From assembly GCA_039033215.1 (NCBI GenBank), contig JBCCDA010000010.1, forward strand, positions 5,443 through 69,442: a DNA stretch of 64,000 nt, given 5' to 3'. The notes beneath the pieces are model-generated. The model did no database searches. It saw nothing but the letters and a program-made list of their open reading frames with translations, and was not told the origin of the DNA. Both the position numbers and the translations under genes were made by a program. How positions within the stretch are numbered: the first letter of the stretch is position 1; the number at the start of each line of letters is the position of its first letter. This document shows, piece by piece, positions 25,891 to 34,718 of this stretch. Origin of the DNA: Thermohalobaculum sp039033215 (GTDB lineage Bacteria; Pseudomonadota; Alphaproteobacteria; Rhodobacterales; Rhodobacteraceae).

Positions 25891-26826
25891 ATGACATCTG
25901 ACACGCGTCTCGACCAGGTCGCTGGCGCCATCCCGCCGCACGCATGGTTCGGTGTCTCGGCAGTCTTTCACTACCTCGGGCCATCGTTTGCGGTGCTTCT
26001 GTTCCCGATGGTCGGTGTTCTTGGCGTTGCCTGGTTTCGCATAGCTTCCGCCGCAATTGTCTTCGTGCCGATCACGAAACCATGGCGGACGTTTCGGAAG
26101 TCCACCAACCGGGAACGGATCCTGTTGCTTGCGCTGGGTGGGTGTCTGGCAGTGATGAACAGCGCGTTCTATCTGGCGCTCGATCGGCTGCCGATCGCTC
26201 TTGTCGCGGCCATCGAGTTTGTCGGCACGATCGCCATCGCGCTCTGGGGGCTGCGCACGGGTCGCAACCTCATCGCCTTGGCAGTCGCGATCATTGGTGT
26301 CGCGCTGTTGATCGACGTGCCATCGCTGCTCGCCGCCGATGGCGCTGCGTTGAATTCGGATCTGGTAGGGCTGTTCTGGGCGCTCCTGAACGGCGCGCTC
26401 TTCGTTCTCTACATCGTTCTGGGCCACAAGATCTCCGAAGGTGGCGCATCCGGTGGGGTGGAGCGACTAGGCGCCGCAATGACCGCTGCGTTCATTTTCG
26501 TGATGCCGATCGGCTTCCTTCAGGCGCTCGAGGCCTGTGGCGCGCCGCTGCTTGTCCTTGCAGGGATCGGTGTGGGCATCTGCTCGTCGGTCATCCCTTA
26601 TGTTTGCGATCAGCTTGCGATGTCGCGTCTGCCACGCGCCAGCTTCGCGTTCCTGTTGGCCCTCCTGCCCGCAACCGCCACCATCATTGGCGTCATCGTC
26701 CTGCGGCAAATCCCAAGCGCGGTAGATGTATTCGGCGTTGCTCTGGTGATGGTCGGGGTTGCCGTCCACCGCCTTGCGCCGATGCCGAACGTAGCCGGGA
26801 CATCTCCACAGGATGGCAGGACGTGA
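25891..26826 (+). CDS. EamA/RhtA-type amino-acid or metabolite exporter
   Basis: 311-residue inner-membrane protein with about ten TM segments in two EamA repeats, resembling the RhtA threonine/homoserine exporters (MNSAFYLALDRLPIALVAAIEF and the repeat with LLPATATIIGVIVLRQIP). The ATG at 25891 (MTSDTRLDQ) has a GGGGGG site 8 bases upstream; an in-frame TTG at 25867 is less likely. It is paired divergently with an Lrp-family regulator, which suggests substrate-induced export of an amino acid. The exact substrate is unknown. Confidence 0.88.
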   Translation: MTSDTRLDQVAGAIPPHAWFGVSAVFHYLGPSFAVLLFPMVGVLGVAWFRIASAAIVFVPITKPWRTFRKSTNRERILLLALGGCLAVMNSAFYLALDRLPIALVAAIEFVGTIAIALWGLRTGRNLIALAVAIIGVALLIDVPSLLAADGAALNSDLVGLFWALLNGALFVLYIVLGHKISEGGASGGVERLGAAMTAAFIFVMPIGFLQALEACGAPLLVLAGIGVGICSSVIPYVCDQLAMSRLPRASFAFLLALLPATATIIGVIVLRQIPSAVDVFGVALVMVGVAVHRLAPMPNVAGTSPQDGRT

Positions 26827-26868
26827 GCGTTGGGTCCCGGGTGTCCTGCAGCCGGACGCCAGACGGTC

Positions 26869-28500
26869 TCAGCCTGTGGGCCCAAAAGTTTCGGCATGAA
26901 TGTGCTGGGCGGGGACGCCCGCGGCCTCCAACCCCGTGCGGATATCGGCCAGGAACCGGGCAGGCCCGCAGAGCATGTAGCGCGCGTCCGGGCCCGCGTT
27001 CAGATCCAGCAGCGTTTGTGCGCTGACGCGCCCTGTGCCGTGAAAATCCGTGCCCGGTTCATCGGCCTCCGCGGGTTGAGAATAGCGCACATGCGCGCTG
27101 AGGTTTGGGCGGGAGGCAACGAGCGCCTCGACCTCGGCTTTCAGCGCGTGGTGGGCGCCGTTGCGGGCACCGTGCACGAACCAGACCGGGCGATCCGTGT
27201 CGCCGTCAGCCGCCGCGTGCAGCATCGACAGCATGGGCGTGAGGCCGACACCCGCGCTCACGAGCACCAGCGGGCACGCGCTGCACGGCACGACGAAGTC
27301 ACCGGACGGTCTTCTGGCGCGAATGCGATCGCCCGCCCGGACCGTGTCGTGCAGGAACCGCGACGCAAGCCCACGGGCCTCGCGCTTGATGCTGAGGCGA
27401 TAGGTGCCGCCGCTGGGGGCGCCCGACAGGGAATAGCTGCGCCGCACGCGGCCGCGCTGGCCGGGAATGTCCAGCTCGACCGGCAAGTGCTGGCCCGCCT
27501 CGAAAGGCTCCAGCGGGGTGCCGTCGGCCGCCGCCAGATGGAACGAGGTGATGCCTTCGGATTCCACTACCTTGCCCGTGACGACCAGCTCCCTGACCTC
27601 CGTGTCGTCGCGCGACCAGCGCAGGGAGAGGGCGGCGGGGCGGTCCACCACCGCCTCGATCGTCACGTCGATCACCCGAAGCGCGTCGGCGTCGTGGCTG
27701 TCCCGCGCGTCCCAGTCAATCGTGGCGTGGCCGGTGATGTGCAACAGGCCGCCGGTCTCGAAGTCCACGACGACAAGGCCGATCCGCGGGTTCTCGAGGA
27801 TGTTGCCGATGGTGTTGAAGAAGTTGTTCCCGGCGTAGTCCGGGATGCGCAGGCGTGTGGCGTCCGGGACCGCGACAAAACCGGGTTCGCCGCCACGGTG
27901 CGAGGCATCGAAACCGTTCGAGGCATGTGCCTCCCGGCCGTGGTGCCCCGTCCCGATGAACAGCGTGTCTGCCGCGCGGATGCGGGCGATCTGATCGTCG
28001 GTCAGCGTGGTGGAGCGGGCAGCGTCCGGTACCTTCCCACCAGCCACGCGCTGCCACGCGCGCTCGTGGATGTACTGCGGGCAGTTGCCAAAACTCTGCT
28101 GGATATCAATGGCATAGCCCTTGCCCTCCGGGCGGAAGACGCCGCTCAGTCGGTTGCGGCGACGGCTGGCTAGCTCGATCCCGAGGAGCCCGATGTCGGT
28201 GCCGCGGGTCAGGGCAGCGGCAAGGGGATCCTGCGCGTCAGGGGCCGCGCCGACCGTCAGGGTCCGGGCATCCGGCGAGCGGACGAACCCGTCGGGACCA
28301 TCCAGCAGCGTGACCCAATGCCGACCGGCCTCGTCCGCCCCGGCCAGCACCAGAAAAGGCAGGTTGGCGAAGAAATCCCGGTGCTGATCCGGCATGAACG
28401 GGCGGATGAATCCCGCGACCCGGTCCGGGACATCGGTCGCGCCGGCGTGCGCCTGGGCCCTCAACTCACCCGCGTGAAAGGGGTTGGCAACGTCTGGCAT
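26869..28500 (-). CDS. Fusion flavoprotein: PNPOx-like domain plus FNR-type reductase
   Basis: 543 residues. Residues about 30-290 form a pyridoxamine-phosphate-oxidase-like FMN domain (FIGTGHHGREA, then FFNTIGNILENPRIGLVV). Residues about 300-543 are a ferredoxin-reductase module: FAD motif RSYS (354-357), NAD-side GVGLTPM (417-423) and MLCGPARF near the end. The C-terminal 2Fe-2S domain often fused to such reductases is absent. GGAGG lies upstream of the ATG. It is the last gene of an apparent operon DUF1348 - GST - flavoprotein, divergent from a LysR regulator. A role in redox handling of xenobiotics or nitric oxide-like stress is inference. Confidence 0.88.
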   Translation of the reverse strand: MPDVANPFHAGELRAQAHAGATDVPDRVAGFIRPFMPDQHRDFFANLPFLVLAGADEAGRHWVTLLDGPDGFVRSPDARTLTVGAAPDAQDPLAAALTRGTDIGLLGIELASRRRNRLSGVFRPEGKGYAIDIQQSFGNCPQYIHERAWQRVAGGKVPDAARSTTLTDDQIARIRAADTLFIGTGHHGREAHASNGFDASHRGGEPGFVAVPDATRLRIPDYAGNNFFNTIGNILENPRIGLVVVDFETGGLLHITGHATIDWDARDSHDADALRVIDVTIEAVVDRPAALSLRWSRDDTEVRELVVTGKVVESEGITSFHLAAADGTPLEPFEAGQHLPVELDIPGQRGRVRRSYSLSGAPSGGTYRLSIKREARGLASRFLHDTVRAGDRIRARRPSGDFVVPCSACPLVLVSAGVGLTPMLSMLHAAADGDTDRPVWFVHGARNGAHHALKAEVEALVASRPNLSAHVRYSQPAEADEPGTDFHGTGRVSAQTLLDLNAGPDARYMLCGPARFLADIRTGLEAAGVPAQHIHAETFGPTG

Positions 28501-28538
28501 GGTCCTGTCCTCCGTGTGACCGGGTTGCTGGTTCTTGT

Positions 28539-29165
28539 TCAGGCGACGTCGGGGATCGGGGATCTGGCCATGCCCACGAACTTGGGCTGTGCCTCGACAC
28601 GCTCCAGCCAGGCGGTGATCTTGGGATAGGCATCCAGGCTGACACCACCCTCGGGCGCGTGGGCGATGTAGCTGTAGGCTGCCACATCGGCCAGGGTGAG
28701 GCGGTCGGCCACCAGGAAGGACCTGCCGTCGAGGTGGGCGTCCATCACCTTGAACAGGGCATGCGCCTTGGCCTTGGCCGTCTCGTGGTCCAGCGGCACA
28801 CCGAAGACCGTCACCAATCGCGCGGCACAGGGACCTGAGGCGATCTCGCCCGCGGCAATCGACAGCCAGCGCTGCACCTCGGCTTTCTCGTGCGGCGTGT
28901 GCCCGGACCAGCCGTCACCGCTGGCGTAGGTCTCGGCCAGGTAGGTGATGATCGCGTTACTGTCGGACAGCGTCACGCCGTTGTCGTCGATCGCAGGCAC
29001 CTGCCCCAGCGGGCTGATCCGGAGGTAGTCGGCCGCCTTGTGCGCCCCGTTGGCCATGTCCAGATCGATGGTCTCATAGGGCAGATCCAGGAACGACAGC
29101 ATCAGCTCGACACGGTGACAATGGCCGGATTTGGGGTTGCGGTAGAGTTTCACAGGCAAGGTCAT
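28539..29165 (-). CDS. Glutathione S-transferase family protein
   Basis: 208 residues with a thioredoxin-like N domain (KLYRNPKSGHCHRVELML, QVPAIDDNGVTLSDSNAI for the glutathione gamma-Glu contact) and an all-helical C domain (FLVADRLTLADVAAYSY, the N-capping motif). It probably conjugates glutathione to electrophiles; the substrate is unknown. It lies in the middle of the three-gene unit below the LysR gene, 15 bases after the DUF1348 stop and 38 bases before the flavoprotein start. Confidence 0.92.
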   Translation of the reverse strand: MTLPVKLYRNPKSGHCHRVELMLSFLDLPYETIDLDMANGAHKAADYLRISPLGQVPAIDDNGVTLSDSNAIITYLAETYASGDGWSGHTPHEKAEVQRWLSIAAGEIASGPCAARLVTVFGVPLDHETAKAKAHALFKVMDAHLDGRSFLVADRLTLADVAAYSYIAHAPEGGVSLDAYPKITAWLERVEAQPKFVGMARSPIPDVA

Positions 29166-29180
29166 GGCAGAGGTCCTTTC

Positions 29181-29669
29181 TCAGAAGCCGAAATCGCTCA
29201 GGGAGGGGTGATCGTCGGGGCGACGGCCGAGCGGCCAGCGGAACTTGCGGTCTGCCTCGGCGATCGGATGCTCGTTGATGCTGGCATGGCGGTGCGCCAT
29301 GAGGCCGGCCGCGTCGAACTCCCAGTTCTCGTTGCCGTAGGCGCGAAACCAGGTGCCGCTGTCATCGCGGTACTCATAGGCGTAGCGCACGGCGATGCGG
29401 GTGCCGTCAAACGCCCAGAGCTCCTTGATCAGCCGGTAGTCCAGTTCCCTGGCCCACTTCCGGGTCAGGAAGTCCGTGATCTCCGTCCGGCCCCGGATGA
29501 ACTCGGCGCGGTTACGCCATGCGCTGTCGGGCGTGTAGGCGAGCGCAACCCTGTCGGGGTCGCGGCTGTTCCAGCCGTCTTCCGCAAGGCGCACCTTCTC
29601 GGCGGCGGTCCGGGTGTTGAAGGGCGGCACGGGGTGGCGGGGTTCTTCGGCTGAGGTGGGGTGGGGCAT
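29181..29669 (-). CDS. DUF1348 / NTF2-like protein
   Basis: 162 residues of the SnoaL/NTF2-like cone fold, DUF1348 type: KVRLAEDGWNSRDPDRVALAY, WRNRAEFIRGR and WFRAYGNENWEF are typical. Single domain, cytosolic, function unknown; some relatives bind small ligands. It is the first gene of the operon with the GST and the flavoprotein. An alternative start a little downstream is possible because the first 15 residues (PTSAEEPRHP) look unconserved. Confidence 0.85.
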   Translation of the reverse strand: MPHPTSAEEPRHPVPPFNTRTAAEKVRLAEDGWNSRDPDRVALAYTPDSAWRNRAEFIRGRTEITDFLTRKWARELDYRLIKELWAFDGTRIAVRYAYEYRDDSGTWFRAYGNENWEFDAAGLMAHRHASINEHPIAEADRKFRWPLGRRPDDHPSLSDFGF

Positions 29670-29751
29670 GGTGCGTTCCAGTGGTCCAGGCGTTGGTGTC
29701 GACCCCCCTTGGGCCGTGCCATGGATCTAGATTGCAACGATCAGCGAATGA

Positions 29752-29763
29752 ATATACGGATAT
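29752..29763. promoter_or_regulatory. Palindromic site between the LysR gene and its divergent operon
   Basis: ATAT-ACGG-ATAT, flanked by AT-rich DNA in the 133-bp divergent gap. It is a plausible LysR-type binding site, but only one such element was seen. Confidence 0.35.
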
Positions 29764-29802
29764 CGAAAGACATTGCTTTTCTAAATGATGGTAATGAGGC
29801 CC

Positions 29803-30699
29803 ATGGATCGCTTGCAAAGCCTCGAGGTTTTCGTCGCCGTGGCCGAGGCCGAGAGCTTCGCCGCGGGCGCCCGGGCCGTTGGCCTGAGCGCACCTTCGGC
29901 GACGCGCGGCGTCAACGCGCTGGAAGACCGCCTGGGCGCGCGGCTCTTCACGCGCACGACGCGGCGGGTGCGGCTCACGGATGTGGGCAAGGTCTATCTG
30001 GAGGATGCGCGGCACATCCTCGCCCAGTTGCAAGCGGCGGATGATGCCGCGGCCGGTGCTGCGACAAACCCGGTGGGCCAGTTGCGCATCACCTGTTCCA
30101 ACGAGTTCGGGCGCATCTACGTGACCCCGATCCTGACCGATTTTCTGGATACCTACCCGGATGTGACCAGCGACGTGCTGTTGGTCGACCGGATCGTGAA
30201 CATGGTGGAGGAAGGCTTCGACGTAGCTGTCCGGATCGGCCCGCTGCCCTCATCCGGGCTGTCGGCCGTCCGTGTCGGGCATGTGCGGCGGATCGTCTGT
30301 GGCGCGCCCGGCTACTTCGAGCGGTACGGCATCCCCCAAGTGCCCGCCGATCTGGCCGAACATCAGATTGTCTCAGCCGCCCCGGTCAGCCCGGTGCCGG
30401 ACTGGCGCTTTGGCCGAGACATGACCGAGGCCGTGCGGATCAGGCCGCGCCTCACCCTCAGCAGCGCGGCGGCGGCCATTGCCGTGGCACGGCAAGGCTG
30501 GGGTCTGGTGCGGGTTCTGTCCTACCAGGTCGGGCCGGATCTGTCGGATGGCACGCTGCAGTCCGTGCTTGAAGGGTACGAACCCGACCCGCTGCCCATC
30601 CACCTTGTCCATGTCGAGGGGCGTCGCGCGCCGGCCAAGGTCCGCTCGTTCGTCGACTTCGCAAAGACCCGGTTGCGTGCTGTCTCGGTGTTGAACTGA
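29803..30699 (+). CDS. LysR family transcriptional regulator
   Basis: 298 residues from the ATG at 29803 (MDRLQSLEVF). The N-terminal winged HTH (AVAEAESFAAGARAVGLSAP, then ALEDRLGARLFTRTTRRVRLT) and C-terminal periplasmic-binding-like effector domain are clear; it belongs to the AaeR/PecT-like group common beside oxidoreductase or GST genes. In-frame ATGs at 29785 and 29794 add up to six residues. It is divergent from the DUF1348-GST-flavoprotein operon, its likely target. Effector unknown. Confidence 0.93.
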   Translation: MDRLQSLEVFVAVAEAESFAAGARAVGLSAPSATRGVNALEDRLGARLFTRTTRRVRLTDVGKVYLEDARHILAQLQAADDAAAGAATNPVGQLRITCSNEFGRIYVTPILTDFLDTYPDVTSDVLLVDRIVNMVEEGFDVAVRIGPLPSSGLSAVRVGHVRRIVCGAPGYFERYGIPQVPADLAEHQIVSAAPVSPVPDWRFGRDMTEAVRIRPRLTLSSAAAAIAVARQGWGLVRVLSYQVGPDLSDGTLQSVLEGYEPDPLPIHLVHVEGRRAPAKVRSFVDFAKTRLRAVSVLN

Positions 30700-30729
30700 C
30701 GACGCTCGCCAACAGCAGGATGCTGGGCC

Positions 30730-31593
30730 TCAGCGCTGGCACTTCGAGCAGTAGAACGTCGACCGACCCGACTGCACGATCCGCAGGATGCGGCCCCGGC
30801 AGCCATCACGCCGGCAGGGCTCGCCCGCGCGCCCATAGGCCCGGAACGTATGCTGGAAGTAGCCGAGCTCGCCATCCGCCCGGCGGTAGTCGCGGAGCGA
30901 AGATCCCCCGGCCTCTATCGCCTCGCTCAGCGTCGCGACGATCTCGGCGACCAGGCGGTCCACACGCGGGCGCGAGATCGAGGCCGCGATCCGCCTGGGA
31001 TGGATCCCGGCCCGATGCAGCGCCTCGCAGACGTAGATATTGCCGAGCCCCGCCACCGTGCGCTGGTCCAGCAGCACCGACTTGACCGGGGACTGGCGCG
31101 CCGCAAACGCGCCCGCCAGCGCGGCCCCGTGGAAGCTGTTGCTCAGGGGTTCCGGCCCCAGCCCCGCCAGATGCGGATGCGCGCCAAGCTCCTCCGTCGG
31201 CCAGAGGTCCATGGCCCCGAACCGGCGCACATCGTTGTAGGTGACCATCGTGCCCGCGTCCGTTCGCACCACCACATGGTCATGGACCGGATGGCGCCCG
31301 GGGTCGTGCACGAATTGCCCCGGCGTGTGTCCCTCGGCACCGCCCTCGATCAGCAAACGCCCCGACATGCCCAGATGGATCATCCAGGTCTCGTCACCGT
31401 CCAGGGCGATCAGGATCCACTTCGAGCGCCGGGTCAGCCCAAGCACCCGCCGTCCGGTCAGCCGCGCCGCCATACGCTCGGGCAGGGGCCAGCGCAGATC
31501 GGCGCGCCGCTGCTCGACCTCGGCCAGCCGATGCCCGGCCAGCACGGGCTCCAGCCCGCGGCGCACGGTTTCGACCTCGGGCAACTCGGGCAC
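30730..31593 (-). CDS. mutM: Formamidopyrimidine-DNA glycosylase
   Basis: Base-excision repair enzyme removing 8-oxoguanine and nicking the abasic site. 287 residues. The catalytic Pro must be residue 2, which fixes the start at the GTG at 31593 (PELPEVETVRRGL follows the initiator); GGGGGA lies 6 bases upstream. Other marks are the H2TH region with GNIYVCEALHRAGIHP and the C-terminal zinc finger (Cys pairs in CRRDGC and YCSKC). In many Rhodobacteraceae mutM is divergent from ubiE as here, though a small membrane-protein gene intervenes. Confidence 0.95.
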   Translation of the reverse strand: MPELPEVETVRRGLEPVLAGHRLAEVEQRRADLRWPLPERMAARLTGRRVLGLTRRSKWILIALDGDETWMIHLGMSGRLLIEGGAEGHTPGQFVHDPGRHPVHDHVVVRTDAGTMVTYNDVRRFGAMDLWPTEELGAHPHLAGLGPEPLSNSFHGAALAGAFAARQSPVKSVLLDQRTVAGLGNIYVCEALHRAGIHPRRIAASISRPRVDRLVAEIVATLSEAIEAGGSSLRDYRRADGELGYFQHTFRAYGRAGEPCRRDGCRGRILRIVQSGRSTFYCSKCQR

Positions 31594-31723
31594 GGGCACT
31601 TCCCCCAATCGCGCCGCAAACACGGCAATTGACGCTTACGTGAGCGTTCTTTCAGGTCCCTTCCGATCAGGCAATGGGTCGCCATGTTTCCGCCAGACGG
31701 AAATCGAAACCCAGGAGAACCAG

Positions 31724-32269
31724 ATGTCAGCCGCAGCCATACCCACCCGCCAGGCCGCCTTCCCCGAGATCAGCCTGCACACGCTTGTCACCATTCTCTT
31801 CGCCGGTGCGGCGGCCACGGTCGCCTTCGACTTCTTCGGCCAGGTGCTGAGCCCGCTTCTGAAGTCCGTCGCCTCGCCGCTGCTGGGCGCCAAGCTCGCC
31901 CCGGTGGGCCTCGCGCAAGGGGTGCTGGCCACGATCACCGGCGTTCCGGGCAAGGAGCTCTCGGCGTTGGGCCTGCCCTACGGTCTGCACATCATGACCG
32001 GTATGATCGCCTATCCGATGGGCTGGCTGCTGGTCGCGCGTCCCGCCTGGAAGACCTTTGCGCCCACGGTGCACTGGACCGTTCCGGCGGCAATCTACGG
32101 GGTCGGCCTGTGGGTGCTCGCACTCTTCATCATGGCGCACCTGGTGGTCGGCATGCCCGCCTTCCTTGGCTTCACCAGCATCACTTGGGTCGCGCTCTGG
32201 GGCCACATCCTCTTTGCCCTGGTCGCGGCCGGCATCATTGAAGCACGGCTCCCAGCGGCAAAAAGTTGA
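31724..32269 (+). CDS. Small integral membrane protein, 181 residues
   Basis: About four TM helices (around residues 20-40, 78-98, 115-138 and 150-172) with a short soluble N terminus (AAIPTRQAAFPEI). AGGAG at 31713-31717 sits 6 bases before the ATG. I do not recognise a named family. It lies between mutM (divergent) and ubiE and ends before an 8-bp stem hairpin, so it is probably a separate transcript. Confidence 0.8.
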   Translation: MSAAAIPTRQAAFPEISLHTLVTILFAGAAATVAFDFFGQVLSPLLKSVASPLLGAKLAPVGLAQGVLATITGVPGKELSALGLPYGLHIMTGMIAYPMGWLLVARPAWKTFAPTVHWTVPAAIYGVGLWVLALFIMAHLVVGMPAFLGFTSITWVALWGHILFALVAAGIIEARLPAAKS

Positions 32270-32311
32270 CAGCTGTCAACTTCGCTACCGAAAGATTACA
32301 CTGATCATGGG

Positions 32312-32341
32312 GAGGGCGGGTCCGGAGAGGGGTCCGCCCTC
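32312..32341 (+). terminator. Hairpin between the membrane protein and ubiE
   Basis: GAGGGCGG (32312-32319) and CCGCCCTC (32334-32341) with a 14-base loop, 43 bases past the upstream stop. No T run follows; it could also act in the ubiE leader. Confidence 0.45.
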
Positions 32342-32403
32342 TCGGCCACTCTGCCGCAGGACGGGCGGTTTCCCTTTTCGCGTCTGGCGCTATGCTCCGC
32401 GCC

Positions 32404-33150
32404 ATGAGCGACGACCGCACCACCCACTTCGGTTTCGAAGAAATCCCCGAGGATCAGAAGGCCGACCGCGTGCACGGTGTCTTCTCCTCGGTCGCGGCGC
32501 GCTACGATCTGATGAACGATCTGATGTCGGGCGGGGTCCATCGGATCTGGAAGACGGCGCTGATCGACTGGCTGGCGCCGCGGGCCGGGATGAAGCTGCT
32601 CGATGTCGCGGGCGGCACCGGGGACATCGCGTTCCGGTTTGTCGACCGGGTGCGCGGCGATGGGCAGGCGACCGTCTGCGACATGACCCAGGCCATGCTG
32701 GACGAAGGCGAGCGGCGGGCCGACAAGCGGGGCATCTATGCGGTCGACTGGATCTGCGGCGATGCCATGCAGCTGCCGTTTCCCGACCGCAGCTTCGACG
32801 CCTACACGATTGCTTTCGGGATTCGGAACGTCACCCGCATCGAGAGCGCGCTGGCCGAGGCCTACCGCGTGCTGCGCCCGGGCGGGCGGTTCATGTGCCT
32901 CGAGTTCAGCCAGATCCCTCTGCCAGCTCTGCAGTGGGCCTATGATCGCTACTCGTTCAACGTGATCCCGCCGATGGGTCAGGCGATCACGGGCGACCGC
33001 GAGAGCTACCAGTACCTTGTCGAATCAATCCGCCGCTTTCCCGATCAGGAGACGTTCGCCGACATGCTTCGCGCGGCGGGCTTCGGGCAGGTCAGCTACC
33101 GCAACCTTTCGTTCGGGATCGCGGCAATGCATTCCGGTTGGCGGTTGTGA
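32404..33150 (+). CDS. ubiE: Ubiquinone/menaquinone biosynthesis C-methyltransferase
   Basis: 248 residues from MSDDRTTHFGF. SAM-dependent methylation of the quinone ring in ubiquinone synthesis. DVAGGTGDIAFRF is SAM motif I; GDAMQLPFPDRSFDAYTIAF and RVLRPGGRFMCLEFSQ are the later family motifs, and SFNVIPPMGQAITGDRESYQYL is UbiE-specific. An in-frame ATG four codons earlier (32392) exists. The stop overlaps the GTG start of ubiB (GTGA), so the two are translationally coupled. Confidence 0.95.
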   Translation: MSDDRTTHFGFEEIPEDQKADRVHGVFSSVAARYDLMNDLMSGGVHRIWKTALIDWLAPRAGMKLLDVAGGTGDIAFRFVDRVRGDGQATVCDMTQAMLDEGERRADKRGIYAVDWICGDAMQLPFPDRSFDAYTIAFGIRNVTRIESALAEAYRVLRPGGRFMCLEFSQIPLPALQWAYDRYSFNVIPPMGQAITGDRESYQYLVESIRRFPDQETFADMLRAAGFGQVSYRNLSFGIAAMHSGWRL

Positions 33151-34703
33151 GCTTCCTCCGCGCTCCCGAGCACCTTTGGACGCTGTTGCGAACCGGTGCG
33201 ACGTTCGAGCGGACGGGCGCGATGCGCGAGATCCTCGATTCGTTCGGGGTGCACGGCTGGCCGAGGTTTGTCTTGCGGGCGATCGCCCGGCCTGTCGGGC
33301 TGTTTGGACGACGGGGGGATGCCTCCCTGCCGCCCATTGCGCGGGCAATCCAGGCGATGGGGCCGGCATATGTGAAGTTCGGCCAGATCCTGTCGACCCG
33401 TCGCGACATCGTGGGCGACGAGATGGTCGCGCAGTTGCGCTACCTGCAGGACCGGCTGCCGCCGTTTCCGAATGAGGAGGCGCGCGCCGAGATCGAATCG
33501 GAGCTTGGCGCGGACATCTGGGAGAAGATCACTCAGTTCGGCGACCCGGTGGGCGCGGCCTCAATTGCTCAGGTGCATCCGGCGGTCTGGGCCCCAACCG
33601 GGGAGCGCGTGGCCGTCAAGGTGCTGCGCCCTGGCGTGCGGGCCAAGTTTTCCCGCGATATCGGCGCTTTCTATTTTATCGCCGGGCTGATCGAGTGGTT
33701 GGTGCCGATGTCGCGGCGTCTGCGCCCCAAGGCCATCATCTCGCACTTCGAGAGCGTGGTGCGGGCCGAACTGGACCTGCGCCTCGAAGCCGCCGCCGCT
33801 TCCGAGTACGCCGAGAACACCCAGGGCGACCCGAAGCTGCGTATACCTTATGTGCAGTGGGAGGGCACCGCGCGGCGCGTCATGACGCTGCAATGGGTCG
33901 AAGGCACGATGATGGAGCCGGGGCCCGTGGCCGAGGCGGGGTTCAACCTGTCCGAGGTCGCGACCCATGTGATGCAGACCTTCCTGCGTCATGCGCTGCG
34001 TGACGGCTTCTTCCATGCCGACATGCACCAGGGGAACCTGCGCCTCGCCCCGAACGGCGATCTGATCCTGATAGACTTCGGGATCATGGGGCGCCTCGAT
34101 CCCATGACACGGCGCCACTATGCCGAGATCCTGCACGGGTTTCTCACGCGCAACTATCTGCGCGTCGCCGAGGTGCACTTCGAAGCAGGCTATGTGCCGC
34201 CCGACCGCAACGTGATGCTGTTTGCCCAGGCGCTGCGCGCGATCGGTGAGCCCATCTTCGATCAGGACGCCAGCAACATCTCGATGGCCAAGGTTCTGGC
34301 CTATCTGCTGGAGACGACCGAGCGGTTCGGGATGGCGACAAGGACCGAGCTGATCCTGCTCCAACGCACCATGGTGGTGGTCGAAGGCGTCACCCGGACG
34401 CTCGATCCGAACGCCAACATCTTCAACGCGGCCAAGCCGGTGGTCGAGGAGTACATTCTCCGCAACCTCGGACCTGCTGCGCTGGCGCGCGATGCGGCCG
34501 AAACCGTTAAGGTGCTCAGCCGGCTGGGGCCCCGTATGCCGGGTCTTGCCGCTGAGGTGCTGATGCTGGCGGAGGAGGCCCGGGTCCGGCGGGCCCGGCC
34601 AGCCCCCCCGCCCCAGAAACCTCGCCGCCCGTGGCGGTGGCTGCTTCTGGGGACGCTGCTGGGAGCCGGCTTGGTCATGTTGGCACAGATGGTCTTCTTC
34701 TGA
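33147..34703 (+). CDS. ubiB: UbiB/ADCK family ubiquinone biosynthesis protein
   Basis: 518 residues. Atypical kinase-like ATPase supporting ubiquinone synthesis. The N-terminal KxGQ motif (YVKFGQILSTRRD), the Ala-rich loop region (GAASIAQVHPA), VAVKVLRPGV and the catalytic FFHADMHQGNL / LIDFGIMGRL segments are present. The last 60 residues hold a Pro-rich linker and one TM (WLLLGTLLGAGLVMLAQMVF), a usual membrane anchor. The GTG at 33147 overlaps the ubiE stop; a TTG at 33138 is an alternative. In many relatives coaBC follows; here a quorum-sensing cassette lies in between. Confidence 0.95.
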   Translation: MSFLRAPEHLWTLLRTGATFERTGAMREILDSFGVHGWPRFVLRAIARPVGLFGRRGDASLPPIARAIQAMGPAYVKFGQILSTRRDIVGDEMVAQLRYLQDRLPPFPNEEARAEIESELGADIWEKITQFGDPVGAASIAQVHPAVWAPTGERVAVKVLRPGVRAKFSRDIGAFYFIAGLIEWLVPMSRRLRPKAIISHFESVVRAELDLRLEAAAASEYAENTQGDPKLRIPYVQWEGTARRVMTLQWVEGTMMEPGPVAEAGFNLSEVATHVMQTFLRHALRDGFFHADMHQGNLRLAPNGDLILIDFGIMGRLDPMTRRHYAEILHGFLTRNYLRVAEVHFEAGYVPPDRNVMLFAQALRAIGEPIFDQDASNISMAKVLAYLLETTERFGMATRTELILLQRTMVVVEGVTRTLDPNANIFNAAKPVVEEYILRNLGPAALARDAAETVKVLSRLGPRMPGLAAEVLMLAEEARVRRARPAPPPQKPRRPWRWLLLGTLLGAGLVMLAQMVFF

Positions 34704-34718
34704 TCTGCGCCCGGGGCC

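Noticed and set aside
29661..30044. A plus-strand frame overlapping the LysR start
   Set aside because: It runs across the divergent promoter and the LysR HTH in another frame, with Arg/Gly-rich sequence; the LysR frame is clearly the real one.
33138..33146. TTG at 33138 as the ubiB start
   Set aside because: The GTG at 33147 forms a GTGA overlap with the ubiE stop and the conserved region starts after it; kept only as an alternative.
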